Below, piece by piece: positions 1 through 7,800 of a stretch of 18,744 nucleotides of DNA. Under the pieces are notes generated by a model. That model had not been told where the DNA came from, searched no databases, and saw only the letters and a program-made list of their open reading frames with translations. Source of the stretch: Ruminococcus flavefaciens (GTDB taxonomy: Bacteria > Bacillota > Clostridia > Oscillospirales > Ruminococcaceae). The stretch is from positions 13,771 to 32,514 of the forward strand of contig DEDQ01000069.1 of NCBI GenBank assembly GCA_002350065.1, read 5' to 3'. How positions within the stretch are numbered: the stretch's first letter is position 1; the number at the start of each line of letters is the position of its first letter. Made by a program: the position numbers and the translations under genes.

Positions 1-16
1 CCTTTTATATATTAAG

Positions 17-81
17 AATTTGCGCTCCCCGAACGAAGTTCGGGGCAATAACCGCCTGACGGCGGTTATTGAGTGCACATT
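17..81. repeat. Compact palindromic element folding as a three-way junction
   Basis: Three perfectly abutting stems are visible. An outer stem pairs 21-26 with 72-77 (one G-T wobble). Inside it, an 8-bp hairpin pairs 27-34 with 38-45 around loop GAA, and an 11-bp hairpin pairs 46-56 with 61-71 around loop TGAC. No base is left unpaired at the junction. Beyond a single mismatch the outer stem may extend by three A-T pairs (17-19 with 79-81). No T-run follows on either strand, so it does not look like a terminator. It could be a REP/MITE-like extragenic repeat or a structured RNA at the end of an upstream transcript. No second copy was noticed in this window, so calling it a repeat is inference. 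Confidence 0.5.
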
Positions 82-188
82 AATTATAACAGATAATCAC
101 TGAAAAGGCAACAGTAGAGGAAAAATCATTCATCTCTCATCAAAATATGAAAAAATCGGGGCAAATTAAAAAAAGTTCAAAAAAGGAC

Positions 189-217
189 TTGACAAACGAA
201 AATAAACGTGCTATTAT
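189..217 (+). promoter_or_regulatory. Sigma-A promoter of the GntR/ABC operon
   Basis: The -35 box TTGACA (189-194) is a perfect consensus. A 17-bp spacer separates it from the -10 box TATTAT (212-217), which has one mismatch. An A-rich stretch upstream (about 168-184) could act as an UP element. The start point would fall near 223, giving a leader of about 50 bases before the regulator gene. Confidence 0.85.
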
Positions 218-220
218 ATG

Positions 221-254
221 AGTGTAATATCCGTATTACTCGATATAGTACACT
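221..254. promoter_or_regulatory. Probable autoregulatory operator (nested inverted repeats)
   Basis: AGTGTA (221-226) and TACACT (249-254) are exact inverted repeats. A second perfect pair, GTAATA (224-229) and TATTAC (234-239), overlaps the left arm. The site lies immediately downstream of the -10 box, over the predicted start point, where a repressor would block initiation. YtrA-subfamily GntR regulators generally repress their own ABC operon from such palindromes. Assigning this site to the adjacent regulator is inference. Confidence 0.55.
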
Positions 255-276
255 TGCTACAGAAAGGAGATAGTCT

Positions 277-654
277 ATGTTCTCTATTGACCTTACGAGC
301 AGAATCCCCATTTACGAGCAGATACACGATAACATCATCTCGCTCATTGTTAAGGGAACACTTTCTGAAAACGACCAGCTTCCAAGCGTGCGTGCGCTTG
401 CGAAAAACACCGGCGTAAACCCCAACACCGTCGCTAAAGCCTATCAGGAACTCGAACGCAACGGGATAATCTATTCCGTTCCCGGGCGCGGGAGCTTCAT
501 TGCCAAGCCCGACAGCAGCGTTTACCAGAGCGCTGTGCTCTCGGATTTCGACAAAGCGGCTGATGCTTCCTACGAGCGCGGGATACCGCGTGAAACACTG
601 AAGGAGCATATCGACAGCATTTATGATAAACGCGAGAAAGGAGAACTCATATGA
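277..654 (+). CDS. GntR-family transcriptional regulator, YtrA subfamily
   Basis: Predicted DNA-binding repressor of 125 residues. Residues about 11-75 form the winged helix-turn-helix of the GntR family: PIYEQIHDNI, then LPSVRALAKNTGVNPNTV (35-52) as the HTH, then the wing around VPGRGSF (68-74). Only about 50 residues follow, predicted helical. This short tail is typical of the YtrA subfamily, which lacks a large effector domain. The start has the ribosome binding site AGAAAGGAGA at 261-270. The stop overlaps the next start in ATGA, so the protein is translationally coupled to the ABC ATPase it most likely controls. YtrA-type regulators often respond to cell-envelope stress. The actual inducer cannot be read from the sequence. 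Confidence 0.93.
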   Translation: MFSIDLTSRIPIYEQIHDNIISLIVKGTLSENDQLPSVRALAKNTGVNPNTVAKAYQELERNGIIYSVPGRGSFIAKPDSSVYQSAVLSDFDKAADASYERGIPRETLKEHIDSIYDKREKGELI

Positions 655-1577
655 TCGAACTAAAAAACACAGTAAAAAAGTTCGAGAGCTTTAAAGCGCT
701 TGACGGCGTTGACCTAAAAATCGAAAAAGGCACTGCTTTCGGACTTCTCGGTTCCAACGGAGCCGGTAAATCCACTATTCTCAGATTACTCTCCGGCATC
801 TATAAACAGGACAGCGGCGAGGTTCTCATCGACGGCTCACCTGTTTACGATAACGTAAGCGTAAAGCAAAGAGTATTCTTCATCAACGATGAAACAGTAC
901 AGTTCGGAAGCTTTACACTGAAGAGACTGAAAAACTACTACAAGAACTACTACCCCAACTTCTCAGAAGAGGTATTCGAGAACCTTCGCAAGAGGATAAA
1001 CCTCCCGCTCAACAAGAAGATCAACACCTTCTCAAAGGGCATGAAGCGTCAGGCGATAGTTATCATCGGACTTGCCTGCCGGACCGATTACCTCCTCCTC
1101 GATGAAGCGTTCGACGGTCTCGACCCGACAATGCGCATAATCGTAAAGAAAATGCTTGTCGACGCTATGCTCGACAGACAGCTCACGACTATAATCTCCT
1201 CGCACAACTTAAAGGAGATAAACGAGGTCTGCGATACGGCTGCCCTGCTCCACAACGGCAAGATAGTATTCTCGCGCGAGATAGACAGTCTCAAGGGCGA
1301 GGTACACAAGATACAGGTCGTATTCCCGAAAACTCCCGAGGGACTGCCTGTTGAATACACAAAGGAGGATATCGCCGCAACAGGACTTGAGATCCTCCAT
1401 TTCGAGCGCAGTCAGAGTATCTACTACATAATCGCAAAGGGCGACGAGGATACCGTTAAGGCTGCATTCGCTCCGAAGAATCCTCTTCTCCTTGAAATGA
1501 TACCGCTTACACTTGAAGAAATATTCATCTACGAACTGGAGGTGCTCGGCTATGACAGCAACGACATCAGCAAATAA
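651..1577 (+). CDS. ABC transporter ATP-binding protein
   Basis: Cytoplasmic ATPase subunit of an ABC-2-type transporter, 308 residues. Visible motifs are Walker A GSNGAGKST (34-42), a signature region reading FSKGMKRQ (127-134) in place of the canonical LSGGQ, Walker B with catalytic glutamate in YLLLDEAFDGLDP (147-159, E152), and the H-loop SSH (183-185). The C-terminal ~90 residues beyond the nucleotide-binding domain are a family-specific extension ending in LTLEEIF, common in YtrB/YhcG-like export ATPases. It starts inside the regulator's stop codon (4-base overlap), preceded by GAAAGGAGA. It overlaps the permease start at 1552 by 26 bases, so all three proteins are made in coupled fashion. 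The substrate is not evident. Confidence 0.95.
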   Translation: MIELKNTVKKFESFKALDGVDLKIEKGTAFGLLGSNGAGKSTILRLLSGIYKQDSGEVLIDGSPVYDNVSVKQRVFFINDETVQFGSFTLKRLKNYYKNYYPNFSEEVFENLRKRINLPLNKKINTFSKGMKRQAIVIIGLACRTDYLLLDEAFDGLDPTMRIIVKKMLVDAMLDRQLTTIISSHNLKEINEVCDTAALLHNGKIVFSREIDSLKGEVHKIQVVFPKTPEGLPVEYTKEDIAATGLEILHFERSQSIYYIIAKGDEDTVKAAFAPKNPLLLEMIPLTLEEIFIYELEVLGYDSNDISK

Positions 1578-3834
1578 AAGCTTTTTCGGCAAGCGCTTCC
1601 TTACCGACCTTGCCGAGAATAAAAAGATACTCATCATCAATTTTATACTCGAAATACTCGGACTTCCGATAATCACAGCAGTGATCCTTACCATGATAAA
1701 AATCAGTGAGCTGGAAGAAAAATTTCCGGATTCCAACTATGAGGACACATACTTGATAATTATCCCGTTCCTGCTTCTCGGAATCGGAACCTTCTGCATA
1801 AGTATGTTCCTCGGAATAGTAGTATCACTGTTCCATTTTGACTATCTCTACCGAAAGCCGATAGTCGATATGCACTATTCGCTCCCGCTGAACTCATCTC
1901 AGCGATTCATTGCGGATTATTTCTCAGGACTCTGCATTTACATAATACCAGCAATTATCTCTGTAATAACCAGTATTATCATTTACGTCAGCGGAAGCTC
2001 AGTGATAGAAAATACCGATCTGATGAAAGCTTTCCCTGTTATACTTGAGCTCGCCGCAGCGCTCATTGTCGGAATGGTGATGCTCTATACCATATCCATT
2101 CTCTCAATCGTATTCTGCGGAAGCACATTCGAGGCTATATACAGCATTATCGCCGTAAACGTAATGATACCCTCAGTTATTGCCTGCATCTGGTTCGCAG
2201 TTATAAGCGCCTCCAGCTACGGCATGGTATTCGAGAACATCGTCTCAAGTCCGCTGTTCACATCAACATCTCCTATCGGAGCAATAGTATTCATCTACAT
2301 ATTCATGTTTGAATCCTTACCTGCTTCGCTCAACGACGATAAGCTCCAGTATTTCAACTCGATGTTCATACAGTGGATAATCGTTGCAGTTATAATGACT
2401 GTGGTATACTTCGCAGCAGCATTCCTCCTCAACCGTTTCAGAAAGGCTGAAAGCGTATCCAAGCCCTACGTATACAAGGCATTCTTCTATATCATCTTTG
2501 GCGCGTCAGTATTCTGCATCATGTCGCTCTTCATCTCCAACGGTCTCAGCTCTATCCCCGCAGTTATAATGTGCGCAGTTGGCTGGTTCATCATGGAAGT
2601 CATCACACGCCGCGGCTTCAAGAAATTCTGGACCGCTCCTCTCGGCTTCATCGCTACAGTTATCGGCGTATATATGATATGCGGCTTCTGCGATCTCACA
2701 AACGGATTCGGAGCTTCACGCCGCGTACCGCCGGCTATCAGCGTTGAAAGCGTCACATTCGAGACAGAATATGACAGTTCTGTACTACCCTATGATATAA
2801 AGGATATAAAATTCCGCGACAAAGACGTGATAAAGGCTGTAACAGCTCTTAACAAGGAAGCTGTTAACAGACATTTCAGCTTTGATGATTACGATTATGA
2901 ATATATTGATCCCGCCGGAACAAGCGACGCATATGATAACTCTATTACAGTCAGGATGAATTATCATACCTACTATGGCACAAACGTTGCAAGAAAGTAC
3001 GAGGTCCCGACCTATATGCTCGCAGACGTTGCGTCAGCGATCCTCACATCTGACGAATATGCTGATTATGCATCTGAACAAATAGCATATGGTATCATAA
3101 ACGGAAGCGGGTATACTCCCAGTCCCAACAACGCATATTATACTGATCTTGATAGCGCATTAAAGTCAAATCACTCATTCAAATGCCCTATCTTCAATAA
3201 GCTTCATAAGATATCACTGACCACAGCATACTCAAGCAAAGAGGTTCAGGAAATAAGAAAGGCTTACGCTGAAGACCTTAAAAACATGACAGCATCTGAT
3301 CTCAAGGAAAGCAATGTATACTGCTACATCTCTGACTTCTGGGTACTTGATTCGTTCGAGAATACAAAGGAAGCCCTCGGCGTTGACCTTGCTCCTATCG
3401 ACATCACAACATTAGAGAACAACAGCTCTGACTACTACAGCTCAGACGGCTTCTCTATCTCAAAGTATCCGACTGTCTACTTCGACGTAAAGGAGTCCTT
3501 CGAGCAGGCTCAGGATCGCAAGCGCAGACCGTTCAGCATATTCACAGGCTATTATGGATACTATGATCACAGCGATAATAACAGATATGCAAAGCTTGAT
3601 ACTATCGTGCATATCTTCCCGCTCGACAGAAACTTCGGTTACAGCTCTTACAATAATTATGATACAGATACAACTTTACGTATAAACAGCTACCTTGAAG
3701 ACCTCATAGAAGTCGCAAAGCCTATCGTTATCGATGAAAAGCCCGTAGCTGTGATAAGCTGCGAAGGATATCAGCTCTATATCATTGATACTCCCGAAAA
3801 CAGAGACCTCATCAAAAAATACTTCAAAAACTGA
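1552..3834 (+). CDS. ABC-2-type permease with large extracytoplasmic C-terminal domain
   Basis: Integral membrane partner of the preceding ATPase, 760 residues. Start chosen at ATG 1552 because GGAGGT (1538-1543) sits 8 bases upstream. An in-frame TTG at 1513 would add 13 unconvincing residues and has no good binding site. About nine hydrophobic segments are visible at residues 26-48, 67-93, 124-147, 164-187, 195-219, 272-293, 310-328, 335-351 and 363-380. The cytoplasmic-looking stretch RKPIVDMHYSLPLNSSQRF (101-119) resembles the coupling-helix region of YtrC/D-type permeases. Residues ~381-760 are hydrophilic and rich in Tyr, Asn, Ser and Asp, and are predicted outside the cell. This outer domain, as long as the membrane part, is the unusual feature. 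It may sense or bind a ligand or peptidoglycan-linked factor, which is inference. Confidence 0.88.
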   Translation: MTATTSANKSFFGKRFLTDLAENKKILIINFILEILGLPIITAVILTMIKISELEEKFPDSNYEDTYLIIIPFLLLGIGTFCISMFLGIVVSLFHFDYLYRKPIVDMHYSLPLNSSQRFIADYFSGLCIYIIPAIISVITSIIIYVSGSSVIENTDLMKAFPVILELAAALIVGMVMLYTISILSIVFCGSTFEAIYSIIAVNVMIPSVIACIWFAVISASSYGMVFENIVSSPLFTSTSPIGAIVFIYIFMFESLPASLNDDKLQYFNSMFIQWIIVAVIMTVVYFAAAFLLNRFRKAESVSKPYVYKAFFYIIFGASVFCIMSLFISNGLSSIPAVIMCAVGWFIMEVITRRGFKKFWTAPLGFIATVIGVYMICGFCDLTNGFGASRRVPPAISVESVTFETEYDSSVLPYDIKDIKFRDKDVIKAVTALNKEAVNRHFSFDDYDYEYIDPAGTSDAYDNSITVRMNYHTYYGTNVARKYEVPTYMLADVASAILTSDEYADYASEQIAYGIINGSGYTPSPNNAYYTDLDSALKSNHSFKCPIFNKLHKISLTTAYSSKEVQEIRKAYAEDLKNMTASDLKESNVYCYISDFWVLDSFENTKEALGVDLAPIDITTLENNSSDYYSSDGFSISKYPTVYFDVKESFEQAQDRKRRPFSIFTGYYGYYDHSDNNRYAKLDTIVHIFPLDRNFGYSSYNNYDTDTTLRINSYLEDLIEVAKPIVIDEKPVAVISCEGYQLYIIDTPENRDLIKKYFKN

Positions 3835-3846
3835 TGAACAAAGGAA

Positions 3847-4407
3847 ATGAAATATAAAAGTTTATTCCTCTTTGCAGCAGCCCTTACACTGACAGCAGGC
3901 TGCTCTGAGATACAGGCTGCGACCGCTGAAAGCTCTGCGGAGGAAGCTGTGACAACGGCTACCGCTTCAGCAGAGTCCGAAACAACGGAAACAGCCACAG
4001 AAGAAAGCTATCCAGCTCTCCTTAATTCACCCGCCGACATCGCGCTCAGCGATGTTGACGGAGGCGGGTGGGATTATACCTTCACGTATGGCGAAACAGT
4101 CTTCCACGCGAACTATCTCCCCGATAAATGGCAGATAATCGACTCCTACCGTATACGCAACAGGAACGATATCGAGATGATTTGTCAGGCACTTTCAGAC
4201 GTTCACCCGATACACAATGCCGACTATACCGGATACCGCTCAGCCGGAGATATGGCTCACGAATGGCACCAACACAATGTCGCGTTCGATATGCTGCCAG
4301 AAGGGTCTGAGTGGAAGGAAAGCGCAAAAGACGTCGACCTTGACCCGCAGGACGAAAACAAAAGTATGTACCGGATGTTCAAGGACAAGATTGCAGGAGG
4401 TTACTGA
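3847..4407 (+). CDS. Hypothetical lipoprotein of the ABC operon
   Basis: 186-residue predicted lipoprotein, function not recognised. A short basic N-terminus, hydrophobic core and lipobox LTAGC place the lipidated cysteine at residue 19. A Thr/Ser/Ala/Glu-rich linker (about 22-55) follows, then a compact acidic domain rich in Trp, Tyr and His, with conspicuous stretches EWHQHNVAFDM and YRMFKDKI near the end. The gene begins 12 bases after the permease stop. The AGGA at 3842-3845 is almost against the ATG, too close for normal initiation, so translation probably depends on ribosomes finishing the permease. No alternative start preserves the signal peptide. It ends overlapping the next start by one base (TGATG). 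Its position suggests an extracytoplasmic accessory of the transporter. Confidence 0.85.
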   Translation: MKYKSLFLFAAALTLTAGCSEIQAATAESSAEEAVTTATASAESETTETATEESYPALLNSPADIALSDVDGGGWDYTFTYGETVFHANYLPDKWQIIDSYRIRNRNDIEMICQALSDVHPIHNADYTGYRSAGDMAHEWHQHNVAFDMLPEGSEWKESAKDVDLDPQDENKSMYRMFKDKIAGGY

Positions 4408-4850
4408 TGAAAAAGACTTTGCCCCTTGCGTTACTGCTGGGTATTTCAGCAATAACGCTCACAGGCTGCGGAAAACGTATAAACTACGACCTCCCTGCTG
4501 ACCCGATAAGTTTCAATACAACTGATTTCACTAATCCCGCCAACAAGGAGGACACATACCGCTCGATGGAGCTTAACGGCAGGACATATCTCCCCTACGG
4601 CACGGTAAAGACCAGCATCAACGGCGATGACATCGGCAAATGTATCGGCTATATAGTGCAGGACGGCACGGAGATGAAAGATGTCCGCGTGTTTCTTCTG
4701 AATCAGGACAGCGATACCAACTACCTCGCCGAAATTGAAATAAAAGGTGAAATGTCCCAACCGACTTTTTGGCGTGCGACTGATACAGCCGGAAAGAGCA
4801 TCTCAACTCCGGACTATATTGAATCCCTTGAATACGATTACTGGAAATAA
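4407..4850 (+). CDS. Hypothetical lipoprotein, last gene of the ABC operon
   Basis: 147-residue predicted lipoprotein of unknown function. The signal peptide has lysines at positions 2-3, a Leu/Ala-rich core and lipobox LTGC, with lipidation at Cys21. The mature part is a small domain of about 120 residues that looks beta-rich (for example RTYLPYGTVKTSI and GYIVQDG), with no catalytic motif recognised. AGGAGG (about 4395-4400) sits 6-7 bases upstream of the ATG, which overlaps the previous stop codon. The stop lies directly against the terminator at 4851. Together with the preceding lipoprotein it may form a surface component that works with the permease's large outer domain. This is inferred from position only. 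Confidence 0.85.
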   Translation: MKKTLPLALLLGISAITLTGCGKRINYDLPADPISFNTTDFTNPANKEDTYRSMELNGRTYLPYGTVKTSINGDDIGKCIGYIVQDGTEMKDVRVFLLNQDSDTNYLAEIEIKGEMSQPTFWRATDTAGKSISTPDYIESLEYDYWK

Positions 4851-4883
4851 AAAAATCCCTGAAGCAATGCTTCAGGGATTTTT
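4851..4883. terminator. Bidirectional rho-independent terminator between convergent genes
   Basis: A 15-bp perfect stem pairs 4851-4865 with 4869-4883 around the three-base loop AAT. The GC-rich core is flanked by A-runs and T-runs on either side, so it can stop both the rightward ABC operon and the leftward LRR-dockerin gene, whose stop codon starts at 4887. Confidence 0.93.
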
Positions 4884-4886
4884 TGT

Positions 4887-7800
4887 TTATAATGCGTCTA
4901 TAACGTCTTCGAGCGGTTTGGTGCCTCCGGTCGAACGATACGAATAATATGCAAGTATCAGTGAAGCGTCAGAGGAGTTTATCTTGCCGTCCTTTTTAAC
5001 GTCAGCTGCAAGCTCCTCCGAGGGCGAAAGCCCGGAGTTTCCTCCTGTGGAAAGAAGCGAATACGCCGCAAGTATCTTTGTCGCGTCACTTGAATCAATC
5101 TTGCCGTCATTGTTCAGGTCGCCTATTACATATTCAACAGCAGCTCTCACCTTTACCTCAGAAGCCTCGGAAGCTGTGCCTGAATAGCTGAGACAGCCCT
5201 CAGTCACATTGAGCACTGTGCCCTCCCCGGGAGTTATCCCCTCAATGATAAAAGTATCAGTGAATGCGTCGCCCTCTGATGCAAAATCAGGCTTTACGGT
5301 ATAACCGTCCATACCCTCAAGGATAAGCGTTCCGGGAGTAACGCTCGAAACGTCCATGAGCTCGGTAAATCTCACCTTTATTGTATTCTCATTTATCTCA
5401 GCAAAAACAGGCTTTGGAGCTCTGTGGCTGACAATTGCGATATTTATGCTTCCGGCAGCACGCGGAGCTTCTATCCAATCGCTTTCAGCCCTGTCGAAGC
5501 CTTCCTTCTCGCAGACTATCTTCCACCTGCCCTCCGGAATAACGAAGAGGTACTCGCCATTATATCCTGAATGCACGGATTCGGGCTGGTCGTAGTCGGA
5601 GCTGTTCCATACGACTTCCTCACCTGTCTCCTCATCAAGAGTATACAGTGTGAGCGTGACTCCGTCAACTCGGTGCGAAGTCAGACCCTCGTAAACGAAG
5701 CCGGTCATATCCTTTACAAAGCGAAGCCTTGCCCCGTCCGAGAACTGGATATACTCGGCAATTGCGGGTTCTATGATACGCTCCTCATACTCAACAGGAG
5801 CGGGCTCGGAAGGCTCAGAGACTTCTTTATCCGGTTCAGCATTTTCCTCATTCTCTTCATCAGCTTGTACAGCCACCGGAACACGCTCTATTACCGGCTG
5901 GAAAACTCCCTCCTTGGGAACTATCTTCACATTAATGACCTCCGGCATACAGCCTGCGTCATGCGGAAAGAAGAAACCCTCAGCCGTCCAAGTATCAGAT
6001 GTACCGCTGCGGAAAAGCTCGATATAGCCTGTCTTATCAGCGTATGTGCCGGATATGTATACTCTGTCGGCATTTGAGCTGTTACGGAGCTTGACGCTGA
6101 ACTGGAACGGATATGCTCCCTGAGAGATGATAACCGGAGCTTTTCCGTCAGTGAATGCATCTGTGATATCGGTCTTTTTTCCGTTGTTGAAGCCTATTTC
6201 GACCTTTTCAGCAATGGGAGCTTTGTCGTTATACTTGACCTTTATGGAATTGCTCTCGGTCTTGTTTACCTTAGCAGTTATCACATATGTGCCGTTCTCA
6301 CTCGCGGGGAGCGTAACATCTGCGGTGAATCTTCCGGTATTGGAGCTGGCAGTAACAGTCTTGGCAGGTCTGCCGTTCACGAAAATGCCGAAGGTCTCAC
6401 CCTTTCCGGCAATACCGTATATCCTTGCCGTCTGCTTATCGGTGACAACTGCGGACTCTATCGCAAGCTCACGAGCTTCAACGCAAGCACTGCCTATTAC
6501 CATATCAAAATCGCGGCTTTCAGAGCTGAAGCTCGCAGAAGCAGTCACTCGGTGCTCACCGCTGAACTTCACCCTGCACGCAAAGCTGAACTTGCCCTCC
6601 TGCTTTGCAGGGATACTGCCTGACTTTATACTCTCGGGAGTGATATCACTGTCGGACGAAACAAAAGTCTCAGGAATTATCTCAAGTCCCTCGGGAACAA
6701 AAATGCTCAGCGTCGGGTCACTGTATACCGAAATATCCTTCGCGAACTTATAGCTCACAGTGAAGCTGACTGCTCCTCCGACCTGACTTGTAACGCTGTC
6801 GCATGAAACATAGCTGTCGGAAGCTTCAAGGAGTACGAATCTTTCGTCCTTGAACATCGTGCAGTTCAGGAATGTATTGGCATAGATATTGATTATCCCG
6901 CCGTTCAGATTCTGTAGTCTCGGACAGTCTGCAAAGGCATAGTCGCCCATTGAAGTAAGCGACTCCGGCACATTTACAGTTACAAGAGAGGTACAGTTTC
7001 TGAATGCTCCGGTGTCTATCTGCTCAACGCCCTCGGGGATAGTTATCTCCCTGAGACCGGAGCAGTATGCGAAAAGTCCGTATTTGTTCAATATTTCTGT
7101 ATGCGCCGAGGGAATTTTCTTAATGCCCTCACCGAATGTGACGCTGTTGAGGTTTCCGCAGTGATAGAAGGGAGCCTCCGCAGATTCAAGAGATACCGGA
7201 ATGTATACCTCCTTTACCGGGTCATTCGCAAACGCCCTGACTCCGAGCTCGGTGAGTCCCTCGTTGAGCTTTACATCATAAAGCACCCTGCAATCGGCAA
7301 AGCACTCGCTTTCAAGCACGCTAACGCCCGCCGGTATCTCAACTGCTCTGAGACTCTTGCAGCCGTAAAACGCACGATAGTTTATATTCCTGAGCGTCGA
7401 GGGAAGAATCAGCTCCGTAAGCTTATCACAGCCGCTGAAAGCGCAGTCTCCGATGACCTCGATGCCCTCGGGGAGCTCGACCGCAGTCAGTCCCGGACAG
7501 CCTGAAAAAAGTCCGCCTGCAGGCTCCTCCTGATCGCCCGAGCCGGGAATAGTTTTAACTCCCTCAGCGAAATTCACCGTTTTAAGAGACTTGCAGCCTG
7601 TAAACGGGCTCTCGGCAGATTTAAGCGACGCAGGGATAGTTATCCCGGCTATAGGAATGCCGTCAAATGCTCCTTTTCCAATGGATTCAACTCCCTCGGA
7701 AAGTGTGACCTCTTTCAGAAAAAAGCATTTCGCAAAAGCTCCTGCGGCAATAGTTTTCACATTCGCAGGAATTGTTATGCTCTCAAGTCCTGAGCAGGCT

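Noticed and set aside
27..71. Rho-independent terminator at the left edge
   Set aside because: Two strong hairpins exist, but neither is followed by a T-run on either strand.
141..167. Acidic Thr/Glu/Pro repeats in the ComEA-like protein (residue numbers) considered as a tandem-repeat element
   Set aside because: Only a few irregular TEPVTE-like units. This looks like an ordinary low-complexity linker.
1513..1551. TTG start 13 codons upstream of the permease
   Set aside because: No spaced ribosome binding site, while ATG 1552 has GGAGGT eight bases upstream.
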